Assembly: GCA_905178155.1 (NCBI GenBank)
Contig: CAJINV010000003.1
Span: 4,029,253 to 4,093,252 of the forward strand
Source of the DNA: Amoebophrya sp. A120
Lineage: Eukaryota > Sar > Dinophyceae > Syndiniales > Amoebophryaceae
Length of the DNA stretch: 64,000 bases
Direction: 5' to 3'
A program made the position numbers and the translations under genes. Below are positions 50,122 to 61,658 of this stretch, piece by piece (positions within the stretch are counted from its first letter, which is position 1; each line of letters begins with the position of its first letter). The notes beneath the pieces were generated by a model. It saw only the letters and a list, made by a program, of their open reading frames with translations. It was not told where the DNA came from and made no database searches.

Positions 50122-50694
50122 TCAACATTCGTAATCGTATGTACCAAATCCCACGAGAGAGGGCTTCCAGCTCCTCAACGGGCGGGAGTAGGCCATCGTG
50201 TCGTGGGTGTACATGGAAGTCGAGGCCGAAGACATCGCGAACGTCAAAGGGCCACCAAACACTTGGTCCACCGACGGCGCCCGGTTCCACATTTCCGTTG
50301 ACCGGGCCTTGAAGTCGGGAATCATGTAACCGAACCGCCCGAAGGAGTGCGAATTTGAAGAAAAATTGCGCGAAGATGTTGAGTTCGAGTGGCCGTTGCT
50401 AGTGTTCTGCGCCACTGACGCGCTGGAACTACCGCTGCCGCTCTCGCCATGATCCCCGTTGTTATTTCTTGCTGCCCTCGAAGGAGTAAACACATCGTAC
50501 CAGGCTGCATGTCGCATCGTTGGTGTTTGGTCCGCACGATGATCCGGATTCGTGAACTCGTTCACCTCGTCGCTACTTCCGCTGCGTCCGTTCGTACCAT
50601 TGCTCTCGTCTAGCACGTCGTGCTGCACCACGTTCACTGTCTGGCCGCTCAAGTCGAGTCTTGGAGATTGGGCTTTGTCGTTAGGTAGTACCAT
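50122..50694 (-). CDS. Small Ser/Asn-rich protein, unknown
   Basis: About 190 aa from the Met at 50694 (MVLPNDKAQSPRLD); an upstream Met at 50784 is less likely because it adds a hydrophobic stretch in the probable 5' UTR. The middle is Ser/Asn-rich and disordered. The last 60 residues (FGRFGYMIPDFKARSTEMW, then RSWKPSLVGFGTYDYEC) look conserved in style, and the chain ends in Cys. No domain is recognised. Confidence 0.5.
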   Translation of the reverse strand: MVLPNDKAQSPRLDLSGQTVNVVQHDVLDESNGTNGRSGSSDEVNEFTNPDHRADQTPTMRHAAWYDVFTPSRAARNNNGDHGESGSGSSSASVAQNTSNGHSNSTSSRNFSSNSHSFGRFGYMIPDFKARSTEMWNRAPSVDQVFGGPLTFAMSSASTSMYTHDTMAYSRPLRSWKPSLVGFGTYDYEC

Positions 50695-52346
50695 CTTAGT
50701 TCTTGTCTGTCGATAATGAGCAAGCTGCCGCTCGTGCGGCCTTTCTTGTTTCCGCACTGCTAGAAGAAGTAGGAAATAGAACAAAGTTGATGGATATCTA
50801 TTGAAGATTGATGTTGCGAATTGAACGCCGGTAGTCTTGTTACTTCTTTCTCAATACTGCAATTGGAAACGTCCACCTGCTGTGTGGTAATCGAAAACGA
50901 TCATCCATCCCATCTTTTTGGATTGGAATCACCTCTCGGCGACATCCCTCGGCCTCGTTGTCATTGCATCGCTTCACACTCGAACAGAAACACGACACTC
51001 ATGTCGGGAACGCAGCGAGCACTCGAATGTTTCTTTTTGTTTTCGATTTGCGAAAAAAAACGACAGCTTACGGAAGAGTAACATTAAGATACAACACACA
51101 TACGACCGGCAATATCAAGACGATTGTTGGAGACGCGACGCGTTCCGTGTGACCACGCTCCCGCTGCCGCGGTACTGGTATTGTCCTGTTTGACATAACA
51201 TTACTTTGATATCGCAACAAGAATAGATCCGAAGACTTCATTCCTTCAATCTGCTTCAACAGACACGATAGGTTCGGGTGCTGCTACATAAGGGAAAATT
51301 GCGAGGCATCACATCTTCATGAGCAGAAGCAAATTCAAGAGCCTTATTAACTTTGGTACATTCTGGAACATAGACATACATAGAAGTGTCTAGATATCAA
51401 CAGGCGCTACTAGTCGTGGTGTACAAAACAGAAAGATGTGGCAATCGAAGAGAGAAATCTGAAAGTCGCTGAAATGCTGAGATTTTTCGAGTATGAAGGT
51501 AATAGATACTCACAAACACACAGGGTGACGCTTCACAGCCTTTGCAAAAAAGCACCAGAAGTTGTAGATAGACGGAGCTACAACAGAAAATTTATGTTAA
51601 CTGTTGCGCTCAGTGTCTACCAAGGCCACCAATCACAATCGGGGCCCAGCTTTTTGAGTTTGAAGAGAGAAGTGCAAGAAGGCATAGATTTCAAGAGATC
51701 GCCTGTTTTTGGTTGTTACTTGCTACAGAAAAAACCAATTACCACCTGATGGAGTACGACATTGTAAACTTGAGACGAAGTAGGAGGTTTTCCAGACGGC
51801 ATTTAAAATCGGTAACAGTAAGGGAGTCACTAGTTAGTATGAGAGGAAAGCGTAAGCGGCCGGGTTTAAAGGGAAGGAAGTAGCTTTAGTACGGCACATC
51901 GATCTCCGTTTACTGACCTCCGCCCCGAAGTCAGTGGTTGATTTCCTCGTGATGGTGATTGCGATATTTACGAAATTGATATAGCGGTCGTGTCGCCAGC
52001 TCAGTGAGTAGCTTCCTTGAGTACGTCGAAAATGTTTTCGGATACAACAGAAGATGAACGAAGACATAAATCATAATGCAAAATTGCAGAAACGTTGACG
52101 CTCCGATTTTTCGATGCCTACGAAATTGAATGCCAAGTCCTGACAACATCGAAGCAACTAGCGAGACCTGCTCGCTCGTATAATTGGATTTGGATATCTT
52201 GTCTTGACAGCACAGAAATACGCCGCCTGGTTGATAATGACAGATACTAGTACAAGTAGTAAGGTGCAACTTTTATTTAATTTCCTACTTGCGAGAGTTG
52301 TTACCCTGTTTTCTTCCGATCGAGAATCATTCCATCGATACCTTCG
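50695..52346. other. Intergenic, about 1.65 kb
   Basis: No gene I can support on either strand, and no introner-type termini. Confidence 0.45.
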
Positions 52347-55300
52347 CTATGCTTCACCGCCTATCGGAGTAGCGCCCTCTTCTGGGGTTTCCATCCGCGG
52401 TTCTTCTCGTCCAGCAGCTAGCAGGTCGTACGGTTCGTCGCCTGGCGGCCGACGAATCAGTGGGATGTCCCCGGAGGGTTCGTTGTGGTGGTTGTTCTGC
52501 TCAAAGATTGACGATCCGTTCAGTGATACTTCTGCTCCGACCTGCGAAAGAGCTCCAGGAACAGCAGCGGAAGCTTCTGCACGACCTTGTAGAGCGCAAC
52601 TTTCTGGTGGCTTGTTTATTTTGGTATCAACTTTCGGCGGTGTAAATACCGTCTCCTTGCGCTGATACTTCGTGGCCCGTCCCGCACTTCCCATCATGTT
52701 GCGCCGAAATTTTCCATCGCTGTGATGCTCGTTGAGCAGCCGCGGTGTGTCGGCGGCGATGTCTTTGTTCAGATGTTGGTTCTCGCCAGAAATCCGTGCT
52801 TGCGGCAGCACCGGCTGGAACAACGGGTTCTCGTTTTCCTTGTTGCCGAAGCTGTTTGACCGGCCGCGTTCCGCGGTTGCAGGTGGTGGCTTATTGATTG
52901 CGCCGGAGGAGGTGCGCACCTTGTTGATGCTGCCTAGCTGCTCCTGAGCACGGTGGCTGAGAGGAGCACCAAAGTTGGTGCGTGGCGTCCTGTCGCTTCG
53001 CCGGCTAGCACCACTCAATCGGCTCGGATCGAAGACGCGTTTCGCTTGCGGTTCCCCTGCTCCTGTGGGCTCCGGCGGTTTGTTCCTCTCGAAACTGGTA
53101 TTGGTGGTATGATTTTTGGGGCCGCGGGGCAGACGAGAATTGAGTGTGGTGCCGAACGCAGGCCTGGCTCTGGGCGGGTCTAGTACCCCGCTAGCGTTTC
53201 CGAGCACCAGACCTCCTGTTGTACCAGATGACGAGGAGTTCGAGTTACTTGAGGAGGACCCACCACCAGCCGCGACAGCAACTTCTTGTAGTTCCTGCGC
53301 CACAGCAGAACTACCACTGGCACTGTCACCTTGCTGTTGAAGTTGCTCACTTGCCGCTCCTTCTAAAGGACTGGGATCGTGACTGGAGGTTCCACCTCTG
53401 CTTCTTGAGCGGACCACCGTCCTGCGCGCCACGCCCGGGACGCCTGCTTCGCCGCTCCCCTTGCGTGGTGGCAGCGAGTCGTCTCGCCGGGTACTGTCCT
53501 CCGCTCCAGCCGAGGTCAGGCGCTTCGGCAGCTGGTAGAGTCGCGTGTCCCGGGGTTCCGTCAGGGGTGGTTTTTGCACGACGGGGAGGTTGCTGCGGTA
53601 CTGCGGAACTGGCCGAGCGCGAAACTGCAACTGCTTCCGGTGCCTCTCCAACTCCGCGCGCTCCGCGTCTGCCCGCGCCCGAAGCTCCTCGGCCTTCTGC
53701 TCGGCCCGCTCTGCCATGCGTTCCTTCTTTTCCCGCTCATAGTCCTCCCGCTTCACTGCTTGTCGGTCGCTGTGCAATTTGACTTCCATTGGAAGCGTGC
53801 GCCTCCGATTCTGCTCCACATGATTGATCGTAGGCGGTCTGCAGTTTTATTAGAGTGGTTGGCTGGACGAGAATAAATCACAATGTAAACAATCTTCTAC
53901 GATCTCTACGAAAGTCAAAGATGTGATACTGAAAACATGTTGACGGATCGTCTTTTAGTTTTACGGTAATTTCAACATCAAGGAGCGATACTTGGGATGC
54001 AAGACAGAGTCCGGGACCGGGCGCGCTTTGAAGGGTTGCGGGCTGTCGTCCATGTGACTGCGGCGGCGCGGCGTCGAGCTCCGGCGTCTCTGACTCTCTT
54101 CGAGCCCCTTGAACGGGACCGGATCCGTGATGGGACGGGGCTCAATTGCTGGCGCAAGCCACTTCGATCGCAGCTCCTCGTACTGGATGGGTTTTGCCTT
54201 GAATTTGGTGTCAAACTTTTGCGGCTCCGGCTTCCGAGAGAAGTTGCTGGTACTGAGGCGAAATTCCTGCACCTTGTCCACAACGGAAGTTCGCCTTTGC
54301 TCCGTGCTGCTTAAGTCCGGCCTCCACGGTTCGGAGAAATCAGGCACTGGGTTTGCCTGATGATGAGAATTTTTGTCGAAAAGCTTCTTCAAGAAGAGCC
54401 TGTGCCTGAGCCTGATCACATATCAGTGTCGGTCATGAAAATTACGTACAAGAACGAAAGTGTGACATCAGCTACGTACTCGTTTAAAAACTACGTGCAA
54501 CAGCGTCCAGTTTGGGTAAAAGGTACCTTGTATGGCTCGGTGACGTTGCGCTTTGCCTTGTCTTCCTGTTCCTTTTTGACGAGAAACCTCTTCAGGGTGT
54601 GGGTATCGTCGTTGGTTGAGAGTCGAAACGGTTTCGGTTTTGTCGGCGAAACTTTTGGCTTTTCGGGCGGCTGCGACGGCTCATACCTAGAAGAAATTGG
54701 CTCAGGGAGGAATACTGTCTCACTTTCGCTTTCTTCGCACGGTGGTGCAGCTATTGCGGGATTAATATTTCATTCGTCATTGGCATTCATGTTCATGATA
54801 GCAGCTTTCGATAGTGATAGAAGAGGCACATCAAGCACAACAAAGACGTAGGTACGTGGTCTGTGGCAAATTGCGGGCTCGAAAAGCAGCTTCGGGAGCA
54901 GTGGAATCTACAGAGGACGCGGCTGAATGCACTCCCGAGGTGCGTCTGGTTTGCTCCGTCAGCTTGAAAGGCTCAGGCTCCGTCACTGGTCGTCGCTCGA
55001 CGGAGCGATTCACAAATTGATTGCTGTAGTCGGCGACCGGACGAGCAACAAACGGAACATACAAGTCGCGCTCCCGCTCTTCCAGGATGGCTTGCTTCAC
55101 TTCTTCGAACTTCGCGTGGTGTTTCTGAGCACGGTGTTCTGTCGCCAGTCGCGGCTCTTGTACCTCGGTGAGCTCAAATTCCGCCGGCCGCACTTCGAAT
55201 TTCACACGATCAAAATCGGGCATCGGCATTGCCTTGAATTTCGGACCTGTGCCACCCGCATCCTCCGCCTCGTTTCTGTTTGCGCTCTCGCCCCGGGCTT

Positions 55301-57753
55301 TGGAACCTTACAGGGATGCAAATGAAAGTTAAAGTTTTGCTTTTATTGCTTGTCGACGAGGGATACCCATACACTTACTTGAATATTTTTCAACACATTG
55401 CTATAATAAGTATCGACTGCACTTAACGCGTCGCAAAACTGTCAGTACCTAGAGAAAGCCGCGGAGATACAGGTTTTGTGGCAACAAAGCTTCTGCGCCG
55501 TGGAGGAAGTTGTTCTGGCTCGAAGGTGGTTTGCGGCAGAGGCAGTGCACGGAACTTTCCTTTGGACGGGTCCGGAGAGGCGCTCCGTCGTGGCGTGTTT
55601 TGACGGCTGCTCAGGCGAAATGGTTTTGGCTCTGTATTCGGTCGTCGATCGACACTGTGCCGCATCCCGAGGTCTGCATAATGACCGATATCACGAGCCT
55701 TGAACCCGTTGGCTAGAGCGATTTCTTCTTCCTGCTTCCGCTGCAAGTCTTCTCGCAACTTGTCGATCTTTTCGCGGTGCCGCTCCCCCCGCTGGTCCGT
55801 TTTCAGGGAGAAGGGATCCGGCTGTACCACATCGCGTTTCGGGGTCTGCACGCGCGAGGGAAAGCTGATTTGGTAGGTAGATGGGGGCGGCGGGCGCGCT
55901 TTGAACTTGTACGCCTGCTCGGTGTTGGAGCTGGACGCTGTCGCTGACGAGGAGGACCTTGTGCCACCACCGGTGCTTCTCGTTGATGCCGTCGCAACGC
56001 GGGGCACCAGCTTCGATGAACCCCCGTGCGAAATTTTCGGCGCTGAAGCAGAGGACGGCCCTTGGTGCGGAGGGGGGTTCACGTGTTTGCCGGATGATTT
56101 TCTGACTGTTTGCCCGCCTTGCTTGCTGTGGTCGTAGTCGACGGACGCATTCAGACGCAAAACGTCGCGTGATGAATTCAAATGTTGTGGCACGTAGTTC
56201 TTGGCCCTCTTGGCCAATTTTGCAACACCGGAAGGAGCGCTCTGCCGGCAGACTTGCGAAGATTGGACAGGAGCTCCGGGGCCCCCCGCCCGTGCGGCAT
56301 CGTCCTTCGCATGAGATCTTGCGGTGGCCTCAACAAATGGCAACTCGTCATCGAGGGGACTTGAGTAGACCAGGTTCGTCTGTCCGGCAGTAGCTGCGGT
56401 GTCGCGATGCTGAGGCAGCTGCGCCGACGTTTTGCCATTGTATTTCGGGGAGGAAGTAGAAGTGTCACGATCAAGCGCACCAGGATTCTTCGTAGAGGAA
56501 CCAGACGAGGAATCGCTGCTGCCACCAATGGTTTTTTCGAGACACATCCTCGTCGTAGCCGTGGACGCGCTCGGAAATAACGGAGCGCCAGCGGAAAAAG
56601 TAGAAGCTGCAGATGCGGGCCCTGGAGCTGCACCTCCTGGAGCCGCTGGTCCTATTGCATCTTTTGCCGCCGCTGTCGAACCTGCTTGCACCACAGGCCG
56701 TCGATCTGCAGCAGCAAGCGAGTTCGTTCCTTCTCCGTTGTGCGGTCGTGTGATTCCGGTCGTGGCCGCACCCTTCGAGGAGGTAGCAACAGAGACTGAC
56801 GGCGCGGAGTCTCGCGAGGCTCGATGCTGATCCTTTACCTTGCGGACTTTGCTCCACATGGACTTCACGCGTTCACTAAGGGCAATAGCGGAGTCCTTCC
56901 TGGCGTCCTCGTGGCAGGCTGCCGCGTCCTGCATCTCGACGTCCGGCGAACTACTTTTATGCGAGATCGTCGTAAACGCCTGGTGGTTTTCGTCGCTTCC
57001 ATCCGAATTCATTCGAAAGACCACGGGTCCTTTCGCACCACGCGACGACGTTTCGGCGTCGAAGCCTGTGTTTGCAGCCGCGGCCGACGACGAGGGGAAA
57101 GACGGATGTTGAAGGGCCGACGAGTGCTGAGTAGTACGTGCGCCCCCCGCCGCCTTGAGTCGTTCTTGACTGTTTATCCGGTGAATCATCTGACTCACCT
57201 TCCCAACACCGACTCCCTCAGGTCCTCGCTCCTGTTTCACGGGATGCGGCGTGCCACGCACCTTTTTTTTCTCGCCTGAATTACTAGCGGAGAACGCCCT
57301 CCTGCTGGGGGAGCTGTCAGGCGTGCTACGAATCGAGACGCGCCGCGGTGGCGGTTTGTGGTCTGCGCGAGAGTCGGAGGAAAGTGTCATCCGGGCCGCA
57401 ATCTTCAGCGCGCCACCGCTAGTACCCGCTTCCAAGCCCTGCGACAGCTCTTCGCCGTCGGGCTTTCTTTCTGATGAAGCTCCCAGTAGCTGCGCTGGTG
57501 CAGGGGAGTAGAATTCGTGCTGGGCGGAACCAAAAGTACTTTTGTACGATTTACTTCCCCGATCATTTGGCGTGTGCATGGCTAGCCCCGGCGAGCAACC
57601 CGGTGTTGCTCCTTGGGGGGACGAAGCCATTTGAGTCGCGCAAGAAGAAGGCTCGCGTTCGTGGTCCTCTGCGGTCGCGTACAACCTTAATCTGTGCACG
57701 TTAGACCCCTTTTTTTGTGCCGAGTTCAGTATATTGTATTCTTTTTTTAGCAA
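52347..57753 (-). CDS. Large protein with tandem TPX2/FAM161-like motifs
   Basis: Five exons (55449-57753, 54856-55306, 54527-54686, 53965-54356, 52347-53838), all with GT-AG introns, total 4800 nt and 1599 aa in frame. The N-terminal 550 residues are disordered, Ser/Ala-rich. From about 55900 leftwards follow about ten copies of a motif F-K/R-A-R-x-x-P with a trailing R-P-x-T-E-P-x-P-F-x-L, e.g. FKARPPP, FKARDIGHY, FRALPLPQT, FKAMPMPDF, FVARPVADY, FRARNLPQT, YKANPVPDF, FKAKPIQYE, FKARPVPDS, FRARPVPQY. Charged helices (KREDYEREKKERMAERAEQK) sit between some. This is the pattern of TPX2 C-domains and FAM161 proteins, which bind microtubules, so a spindle, cortical or ciliary microtubule role is inferred. 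Introns fall inside motifs, and each junction rebuilds one (e.g. TTYEP). Confidence 0.75.
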
Positions 57754-58571
57754 AAAACAGTCAAACTCAAACTCTTCCTAAATCCTGCTTCGTCCACAAA
57801 GCGAAAACAATGAGAACAGACGAAAAAGAACGCAGAAGATCTAGTCAGCGCTTTTGTTCCAATCGATATTGCAGGTCTTCTTGCTTCTTACTCTTAGTCT
57901 AAATTTACGGAAGCCACTGCACATTCGATTGCGACAAGCGAAACAACATCAAACTTCTGGCTACTTCTAGTACTACACATTCTCAAGCACATCTGACACT
58001 CTCGAGGTCTACTTGTGGTTTCGAGATTATTCGAATGTTAACGACGAGAGGAAGATTGAACAACGGGCTGCAATGCAGCATACGTGATGACAATGCTGAT
58101 ACTTTGTAATCTTTTGGGGCGAGCACGAGCGAGGGTCATGCTTGAGCTGGCGGTATTTCTACGTGTGTACTTGCATCTAGAAATACACGGATTTCGGATT
58201 CCACAAAAATTCGCTCAACATAGGTGTTTTTTTACAAAAATTGCGAATCTTCTCCTCGAGCTTCGCGACAACATGTTGTATGGCTATGGGTTCTATTCAA
58301 AATGGCAGAGTCAGACACTACAAAAGGAAATCTTTTTGATTTCATTTCGTCTTCTGATCATAGTAACTGATAGATTGTACAGAATTGAACATAAAATCCA
58401 ATTGTCAAATTGCAGAATGCTTTTTGCTGATATGCGTATCAAGTAGTTACAAACATGTACAGATTCACAGCGCGCTGCGCGAGGAGACTGCGACTGCCAA
58501 CATGATGTCTGAGACGAAGAGAATCCGTTTCCGATTCGTAGCAGAGTAACGCAATGACGAGACGCCCCTAC
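57754..58571. other. Intergenic, about 0.8 kb
   Basis: No supported gene or repeat. Expected to hold the ankyrin gene 3' end and the upstream region of the TPX2-like gene. Confidence 0.5.
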
Positions 58572-61500
58572 TTACAGGGCATTGAGCAGCGCCACCACAC
58601 CTTCCGCGTCGTAACTCTTCGCGATCTGCAGGAGATCCCGGTTTTCTTTGTCGCTCTGCCGAAGCAACGACTCACGATACGCGCCATTCTCGTGCTCCAG
58701 TAAAATTTTGCAAACAGCCGTGCGATTGTACTGCGCTCCGAACATGATCGCCGACTTATCTTCCGTTGTACGCGCATTCAGCAACTCCCACGCACTGAGT
58801 GAACGGGTGTCGGAAGCGGGCCCTTCTACTTCCGACGGCTCGACATTGTCCGGTGTAGGTCGGAGCTCGACTGCTGGAGGTGCTTGTAGTTGTTCTCTAT
58901 GTTGGTCGCAACAGCTGAGCATTAGCCGCACGATGATTTCGAGGCCGTGTCGCGAGGCCAGCATGAAAGGGGTTTCGTTACCGCTGAACTCGTTTTTGGC
59001 CCGGATGAGTTGCGCCGCGTATTTTCCCCCTTGGTACTCTTTCAAAAGCCACTTGATAAACCCGATGTGGTTCCGCCGCACGCCTAGCATGAAGGCCGTC
59101 ATGCCCTTGAGGTCTTTGTGGTCAAACAGCCGCGAGACCAGATCCAGGTCGTCACTACTTTTCGGTGTACGACTCATCGGAAGTAGCGAGTTCTTGCGCA
59201 ACGGGACGGCATCGGCTTCACTCTTGTGCGGAATCCGACTCAACCCGCCGGTCACAGGTGCGGGCGGGGGATCGTGATTGTCGTGGAATTGGCTGCTTTG
59301 TATGTTGCCCTTTTCTCCTTGACTCGAACCCGCTGAAGCGTTTGCGTTGGGTTTCGATGGTGATGGCAAGTTATTGACGCCATCTTTGCAGCTTTTAGAA
59401 GTTCCGGCGGTAGAGGAGGAAGGAGTGGATGTTGATCCGGCACAAGCACTTTCTTCCGATCTAGATGAGGGCCGCTTGTTGGTGCGTGCTGCTGCTCCGT
59501 CATCATTTTTGTTCTTCTCTTCACAGCGAAGTTCATCTTCACCGTTGAGGATTTTTACTGTTGTCAGCGTTGCTGGCGGAAAAGATGAAGCGGCCTCGGC
59601 TTCTTGTGCGGGGTCCCCGACAACGCCAACGGAGGGCTTGCTCACCAGAGACAGAGTCGCTGAGTCCTTGCTGCCGACGACGGAGGAAGCGCCGGAACGA
59701 CGGAGGACCACGGCATCGTGCGTCAGCCGCTCTGTGTCGGTCGACAAAAACGCAACGCGCTCGCTTAGCAGTGCTTTTTCCCGGGCTACTGGATGCGTCG
59801 TCGCCGGAACAACAGCCAGGGGGAGGTTGTTTGCGGACAACTCTTCCACAGGCAACTGGACGACACCGGTTTCCACGTCGGCCAGCGAACGCGAGCTCGA
59901 TCCCACCCACTGTCGTGCCACGCCGGTGGCGATGTAAGCATCCTCATCCGAGGGAACAGTTCCACCTGACCCCGTTCTCGCAGTTCCCGTCTTCCACCAG
60001 AATTCGTTGTCGCGTTCGCCACGGCGGCGCGAACTCGGGGAAAACACAATATCGGAAGTTCCTTGGTTGCTGGAGAAAGCCCTCGGCTTTTCGCTATCAT
60101 GCGCGCAGCAGTCCGCTTCCTTTGTTGCTGCAGCTGGAGCGGTTGGAGTTTTTAATACTTCTGGTGCGCCGCGGCCGCGAGGGGACACAGCAGCAGCTTG
60201 CTCAACTCCTCGTTGTGGTGCAGACGAGGTGGACGTCGTCGCTGCAGATGTCGACGAGAACGCTAGATCATTATTGCCCTTAGTAGGCACCACAACTGAC
60301 GTCGAAACACAAGACGAGGATGAAGCTGCACCGGATGAAGCTGCAGCAGTGTCCACTTGGTCGCTCCGCTCCGATGACATCGCAATATTCGCTTGCTCGT
60401 CCTGGATTTTCTTCTGCAGCCGTTTCCTTGCTTCCAGAGCTTCGTATTTGCTGAGCAACATCTTCGAGAGTAGCAGAACGGAGTCCAGGTAAAAAACCAC
60501 GTCTTGGAATATGGTCCGCTTGGTGATGGCGTCCAGTTCTCGCCACCGCAAGAAGCGAGGGTCTTCCAGAATCGCCTGAATCTGCGCGGTTTTCCACGCC
60601 AGGGGCCCGTGCCCGCGAAGACACCCCTGCAAAAGGTTAATGCCGACGCGGCCCCAGTACCGGAAAATGCGGTAGAAACTTTGGTTCAACTCGGTCTCGG
60701 ACATGTGAAACACGACTTCCCGTGCCTCTTCGACGGTAGACGCGTCCTGCAGCGCGTTGTAAACGTTCGGAATGTGTAACGTGCGAACGAGGACGGATAC
60801 CACCGGAGGAGAGGAGGAAGGGGAGTTTTCCGCGCGGTGTTCTGAAGGCTCGTCATGCGGTTCCATCTCCGCTTCCTGACTGGTCGACTTCCTGCTGCGC
60901 AGCTCTTCGAGTGGCAAAAGTTCGGCGTCAAGAAGCGTTTCGCCGAAGCGATCGGAATCGGGATCGTTATTGGCGAGAAAGCAGAGCGTCGCCGGGACAT
61001 TGCGGCCTTCTCGGTCACTCAGGGACGCGGCAACCAGGCGCCGAGCATCCGCCACACAGATGAAGTCGTCTGCTGCAAAATCGCCTGAAGAAGATGGGCC
61101 GTTGTTTTCTTGTGTGCCGTTACGTGGTTTACTACGTCCCTCCTCCTGGTCGGAGCCATATTCGTCCTGTGTTGCATCCGAACCTGAAAGGATTTCTCGA
61201 AGATTCTGTTCCTGCTCGCCTTCCGCCCGTGTTCTTGTACGTTGCTTTATTTCCGCTTTATCAGTCACAACTGCTAGAGGTGGAGCAAAATCCTCTGGTT
61301 TTCGCTCGTGCCCGTCGGAAAAATCTTCAGCGATGCTGGCACCGCGGCGCGTTCGAGAGGAAGTTCTTGACGTAGTACTGCTACAAGCTGAACTGTAGTT
61401 CAGCACCGGAACGACGGCCATTTTGCCGCAATTCGACCCGGTAGTACTCGAACTTGTCGCATCAATGGGGGTTGAGGCAGACGCGGTGCGGTCGCGTGGC

Positions 61501-61658
61501 CTCGCGACCGGAGATCTCGTCGGCGAATCCGTCTCTCCGACCACGATGGGATTCCCATCGCGCCGGCGCTGCTCGTCAAACGCAGATGCGGACTCGTGCA
61601 TGCGGTCGCGCAAATCACCCAGCAAGACCTGCGCATCGGTTGCCGTGGCCTCGCTCAC
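58572..61658 (-). CDS. Ankyrin-repeat protein, 1028 aa
   Basis: Single exon. Residues 1-290 are disordered and polar. A folded helical region (about 295-425) includes LHIPNVYNALQDASTVEEAR and WGRVGINLLQGCLRG, of unknown family. A long Ser/Thr/Ala-rich linker follows. The C-terminal 190 residues form ankyrin-type repeats: DLKGMTAFMLGVRRNHIGF, NETPFMLASRHGLEIIVRLML, DKSAIMFGAQYNRTAVCKILL and NRDLLQIAKSYDAEGVVALL. Ankyrin repeats mediate protein binding; the partner is unknown. Start chosen at 61658 (MSEATATDAQVLLGDL). Confidence 0.8.
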   Translation of the reverse strand: MSEATATDAQVLLGDLRDRMHESASAFDEQRRRDGNPIVVGETDSPTRSPVARPRDRTASASTPIDATSSSTTGSNCGKMAVVPVLNYSSACSSTTSRTSSRTRRGASIAEDFSDGHERKPEDFAPPLAVVTDKAEIKQRTRTRAEGEQEQNLREILSGSDATQDEYGSDQEEGRSKPRNGTQENNGPSSSGDFAADDFICVADARRLVAASLSDREGRNVPATLCFLANNDPDSDRFGETLLDAELLPLEELRSRKSTSQEAEMEPHDEPSEHRAENSPSSSPPVVSVLVRTLHIPNVYNALQDASTVEEAREVVFHMSETELNQSFYRIFRYWGRVGINLLQGCLRGHGPLAWKTAQIQAILEDPRFLRWRELDAITKRTIFQDVVFYLDSVLLLSKMLLSKYEALEARKRLQKKIQDEQANIAMSSERSDQVDTAAASSGAASSSSCVSTSVVVPTKGNNDLAFSSTSAATTSTSSAPQRGVEQAAAVSPRGRGAPEVLKTPTAPAAATKEADCCAHDSEKPRAFSSNQGTSDIVFSPSSRRRGERDNEFWWKTGTARTGSGGTVPSDEDAYIATGVARQWVGSSSRSLADVETGVVQLPVEELSANNLPLAVVPATTHPVAREKALLSERVAFLSTDTERLTHDAVVLRRSGASSVVGSKDSATLSLVSKPSVGVVGDPAQEAEAASSFPPATLTTVKILNGEDELRCEEKNKNDDGAAARTNKRPSSRSEESACAGSTSTPSSSTAGTSKSCKDGVNNLPSPSKPNANASAGSSQGEKGNIQSSQFHDNHDPPPAPVTGGLSRIPHKSEADAVPLRKNSLLPMSRTPKSSDDLDLVSRLFDHKDLKGMTAFMLGVRRNHIGFIKWLLKEYQGGKYAAQLIRAKNEFSGNETPFMLASRHGLEIIVRLMLSCCDQHREQLQAPPAVELRPTPDNVEPSEVEGPASDTRSLSAWELLNARTTEDKSAIMFGAQYNRTAVCKILLEHENGAYRESLLRQSDKENRDLLQIAKSYDAEGVVALLNAL

